64,000 nucleotides of DNA from Mortierella alpina (taxonomy: Eukaryota > Mortierellomycota > Mortierellomycetes > Mortierellales > Mortierellaceae), in contig JANATF010000002.1 in NCBI GenBank assembly GCA_029449245.1, positions 3,348,001-3,412,000 on the forward strand, in the 5' to 3' direction. Of this stretch, positions 61,251-64,000 are shown one piece after another. Position 1 is the stretch's first letter. The number at the start of each line of letters is the position of its first letter. The position numbers and the translations under genes are program-made. Under the pieces are notes generated by a model. That model was given only the letters and a program-made list of their open reading frames with translations. It was not told the DNA's origin and searched no databases.

Positions 61251-62816
61251 ATGGCGGCCACGGTCTCATTCCTAACAGTGACAGCAGCGGCCCTTGCAGG
61301 CCTTGGCGCACGTAAGATTTATCGGTCGATCACAGCCGAAAGAGGCTTGCCCTTGCCAAGTTTGAGGGCAGTTGCCCAGCAATTGGGCAGAGACTGTGCC
61401 TATCCAGAAGACTATTTTCCAGGTACCTTCCCACTTTCCTCGCCCCCGTCACGTTGCTGGAACCTCAACACTGCGAGATGACCGTTACATACTCCTTTTT
61501 TGTCTTGCTGTAGGAGGAGCCTATGCTGAACTCCCGTTCGGAGAGACCCACTACTTTCTCTTTGGGCCCGAGAACGGCAAAAAGGTGCGGCCAGCCTTTT
61601 CTACCTTTGTGCGTGCAGATAGACATTCTTTCCTCTGGCATATCGCTAATACTTTAACTGGGCGTAACCTATCAACGCGTACGACTTTTAGGTCGTGTTT
61701 ATTCATGGTCTTTCAACGCCTGCGTCCGTGTACAGCAAGGTGGCACGTCATATGTCCGAGAGTGGGCACCGAGTCCTTTTGTACGGTAACTGAACCTATC
61801 CTTTCTTTTTATTTCGCGATTGATACCCAAGCAACGTAAACGTTCCCCTTTCCCCCCCTAATTATGAGATGGAACATCCACTCGTCAAGATCTCTACTCT
61901 CGTGGCTACTCTGTTGGACCTCCTGTGCATCATGACCCACTGCTCTACGTCTCTCAGCTGGACAGTTTGCTCCAGCATGTTGGGTGGAAACAGTGTAATT
62001 TCGTGGGCTTGTCGCTCGTAAGTATGGAATGAAATGTCGCTTTCGTGATGCAGTAGAAACAAACTCACACGACCTGCGACAGGGAGGGGCGATTGTTGCC
62101 TCTTATGCCTACCGCTTTCCAGAGTCTGTCGAGTCCATAACTTTCATCGCGCCGGGCGGACTATTGTTGGTAAGTACAGCTGAGCACTGCTTGATGTCGT
62201 CGTCCTATGCATGAGCGATCAGTTGGAACTCACGAACACGTTTGTTAATCTGGCATGTTTCAACTAGCCCTCTGAGGTCCCTTGGATCGGCAAAATATTT
62301 ACGGTCCCGTACAGCGAGGATATATTTTCCCACAAGTCGATGAGGAACTACTTTTCGGCAAAGAACATCGAATCGATGAAGGCCGAGTTCAAGGACGAGA
62401 AGTGCGTGCCGTCAAGTGTCGAAGAGGCAACTGAGATCTTGGCCCTGCAATTTCGTCACCACGCTGGATACCCTCGTGGGCTGATGTCGACGTTGAAATA
62501 CTTTCCGTTGACAGGTCTGCAAGCCCAGTACGCGGCTTTGCAGCAACAGTCGTTTCCAGTACAGCTGATTTGGGTATGCAATTCGATATGACAGCCTTCA
62601 AGTAAATGCGCGCTAGATGTGGTGCGCCCACGCTTACTCTTATACATTGGTCATGAGTAGGGTACCAAGGACACAATCATTCGTGCCACCACTGTCAAGA
62701 CCTTTCAAGAGCTGGTGCCTCGAGGCAAGGTGACCGTCCTAGAAGGAGCGACCCATAGCCTGGTCATGACGCACCCCGACGCCATCATCGGGCGGCTGGA
62801 GGGCTTTCTTCTGTAG
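61251..62816 (+). CDS. Alpha/beta-fold serine hydrolase with N-terminal membrane anchor
   Basis: Seven exons (61251-61422, 61514-61584, 61692-61785, 61890-62017, 62083-62169, 62268-62573, 62661-62816) give 337 residues. An N-terminal hydrophobic segment (VSFLTVTAAALAGLG) is a likely signal anchor. The core fold is clear: VVFIHGLSTPASVY with the HG oxyanion motif, LLYDLYSRGYS, the nucleophile elbow GLSLGG (split by intron 4), LIWGTKDTII with the acid Asp, and EGATHSL with the catalytic His. The substrate is unknown. Related proteins include epoxide hydrolases, lipases and esterases, but the nucleophile here is Ser, so an esterase or lipase is more likely than an epoxide hydrolase. It ends only 143 bases before the next gene. 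Confidence 0.88.
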
Positions 62817-62959
62817 CATCTGGACGATTGCGAGCAAACTCAAACTCTAAATATCTTGGTATTTCAATACAAATTGTTCTCATCAGCTCCATTCCACTTC
62901 TTTTTTTGTCAGTTCAAACTCTCGCACCGCATAATCAATTCCCGTCCATCGACCCTCCC

Positions 62960-64000
62960 ATGCCCGCCACTCCTTCCACCCTCAGCTCACGCCTGCAGAC
63001 CCTCGTGAAGGTAACTGGACCCACCCTCGCACACCTCCGGCCTCTCCGGATGCAGCGCCATGGTGAAACCAAACGGCCTTTTGGAGAAACTCGCGCATCT
63101 GTCCTTTTTGCATTCTTGCTTAAACTCCAACGCTCCAAACCCAACACCGAAGGCGCGACTTTGACCTTTTGGACCAACACACCGATGCACAGGAAGCCGT
63201 GAAGTTGTACTCTGGACCTCAGCACTTCAACCGTCCAATCACACGACAGTCTACAGCGACCAATGGGATGTTAAAGGATGCCGCTTGTTCATGTATCAGG
63301 GATCGGAGCGAACATGGCAGGCTTTGTGAAGCCAACAGAGGCTTGGTGAAGATGCAAACCTCACGGAAGTCCACTCCGACTTTTTGCATGAAGCCGCTCA
63401 CCTTTGGAGCTGGTCTATGATCAGGAAGCTCATAATCACTCCAGCCTTACGTTCAGCGCGCAACAATAGGAGCCTCTGCATGAGGATTTTTGCGTAACGA
63501 TCCGTCCATTCTGATCAGAATCTCGCATCATCCTCCGGACATCTCTTTCTCGCTCGTTAGGGTCCCCAATTCGTATGGTGGTTGGGACATGTCTCCCTAC
63601 TGGTCTGCACGGCATTCTACCTGCCCTACTGGCTCACTTTCAACTCCAAGGCCGGTGCCCACTGGTACTCACGCGCCTTTCTCGGAGCATTGGTCAGCTA
63701 TGGCGTTGTCGTCTACAAGTCTTTCCCGGTGAGTCCCTTGGTTCTGTTCTCAACTTGCTGGTCTCTTGGAGTTTTAGATACTCAGACACCCCTCCCCATC
63801 ACGGATCACGGATAATGGCGCCAAACTCGCACCAGAATCGCGGCCAGCATGAAAAGATCGGCGAGCACTTTCAGATGACGTTTTTTTTTTTTTTTTTACT
63901 CGGCGGGTCGGGCCGTGGTTGGATAATCGCCTCAATTTTCTCACCGTCGATCGCTGGATAAAAAACCGAAAGGCGGGTTCATTCCGTTGGTGAAGGGTAC
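62960..64000 (+). CDS. Pom33/Tts1/TMEM33-family membrane protein, partial at window end
   Basis: Two exons are clear: 62960-63010 (MPATPSTLSSRLQTLVK) and 63561-63728 (GPQFVWWLGHVSLLVCTAFY, then SRAFLGALVSYGVVVYKSFP). Both junctions are phase 0, with GTAACT and GTGAGT donors and a CGTTAG acceptor. The FVWWLGH start, a hydrophobic span, then RAFLGALVSYGVVVYKS fit the Pom33/TMEM33 family, which shapes tubular ER and nuclear pore membranes. The next exon was not identified before the window ends at 64000, so at least two thirds of the protein is missing. The first intron is 550 bases. Confidence 0.6.

Overview
This window is nuclear DNA of an intron-rich filamentous fungus. The genes are split by short introns (mostly 50-250 nt) with GTAAGT/GTATGT/GTACGT donors, CTAAC- or CTGAC-like branch points and AG acceptors. 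Proteins are rich in Ser/Gln/His low-complexity stretches. The set includes a SERCA-type calcium pump, a BCAS3 homologue, cystinosin and fungal mL67/Mhr1. I infer an early-diverging lineage, most likely Mortierellomycota or a relative; that is inference, since I ran no database search. I see no prophage, CRISPR array, operon or intact transposon. All multi-exon models below were spliced by hand, and each exon sum closes to a whole number of codons.

Layout. 1-10.7 kb is gene-poor: one single-exon C2H2 zinc-finger regulator (3230-4363, minus) and simple repeats. 10.7-18.6 kb holds a 10-exon BCAS3 homologue and an F-box protein, both minus. A tRNA-Val(AAC) at 18.8 kb has an inverted twin at 29.7 kb with a related 5' flank. 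Between them lie a DHHC palmitoyltransferase and a membrane-anchored amidohydrolase with a second, metal-site-less copy of the fold. 30.8-49.9 kb is dense: a bHLH factor, adenylosuccinate lyase, lipin/PAH1 phosphatidate phosphatase, cystinosin divergent from mitoribosomal uS5m, a coiled-coil protein, and a SERCA pump. 50.4-51.9 kb, just upstream of the pump, carries a 289-bp tandem array whose units contain two phase-0 mini-exons (18 and 75 nt). This is the most unusual object in the window. 53.7-64 kb holds mL67/Mhr1, a three-RRM Rim4/Nrd1-like protein, SUMO E2 UBC9, an alpha/beta hydrolase, and the 5' part of a Pom33/TMEM33-type membrane protein running off the end.

Functional themes. Several genes concern endomembranes: lipin (phospholipid/triacylglycerol balance at the ER and nuclear envelope), SERCA (ER calcium), DHHC transferase, Pom33/TMEM33-like, cystinosin (lysosome/vacuole) and BCAS3 (autophagy in animals). 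Others are housekeeping or regulatory. As is normal in fungi, neighbours are not obviously co-functional. Only the cystinosin/uS5m pair shares a short divergent promoter region.
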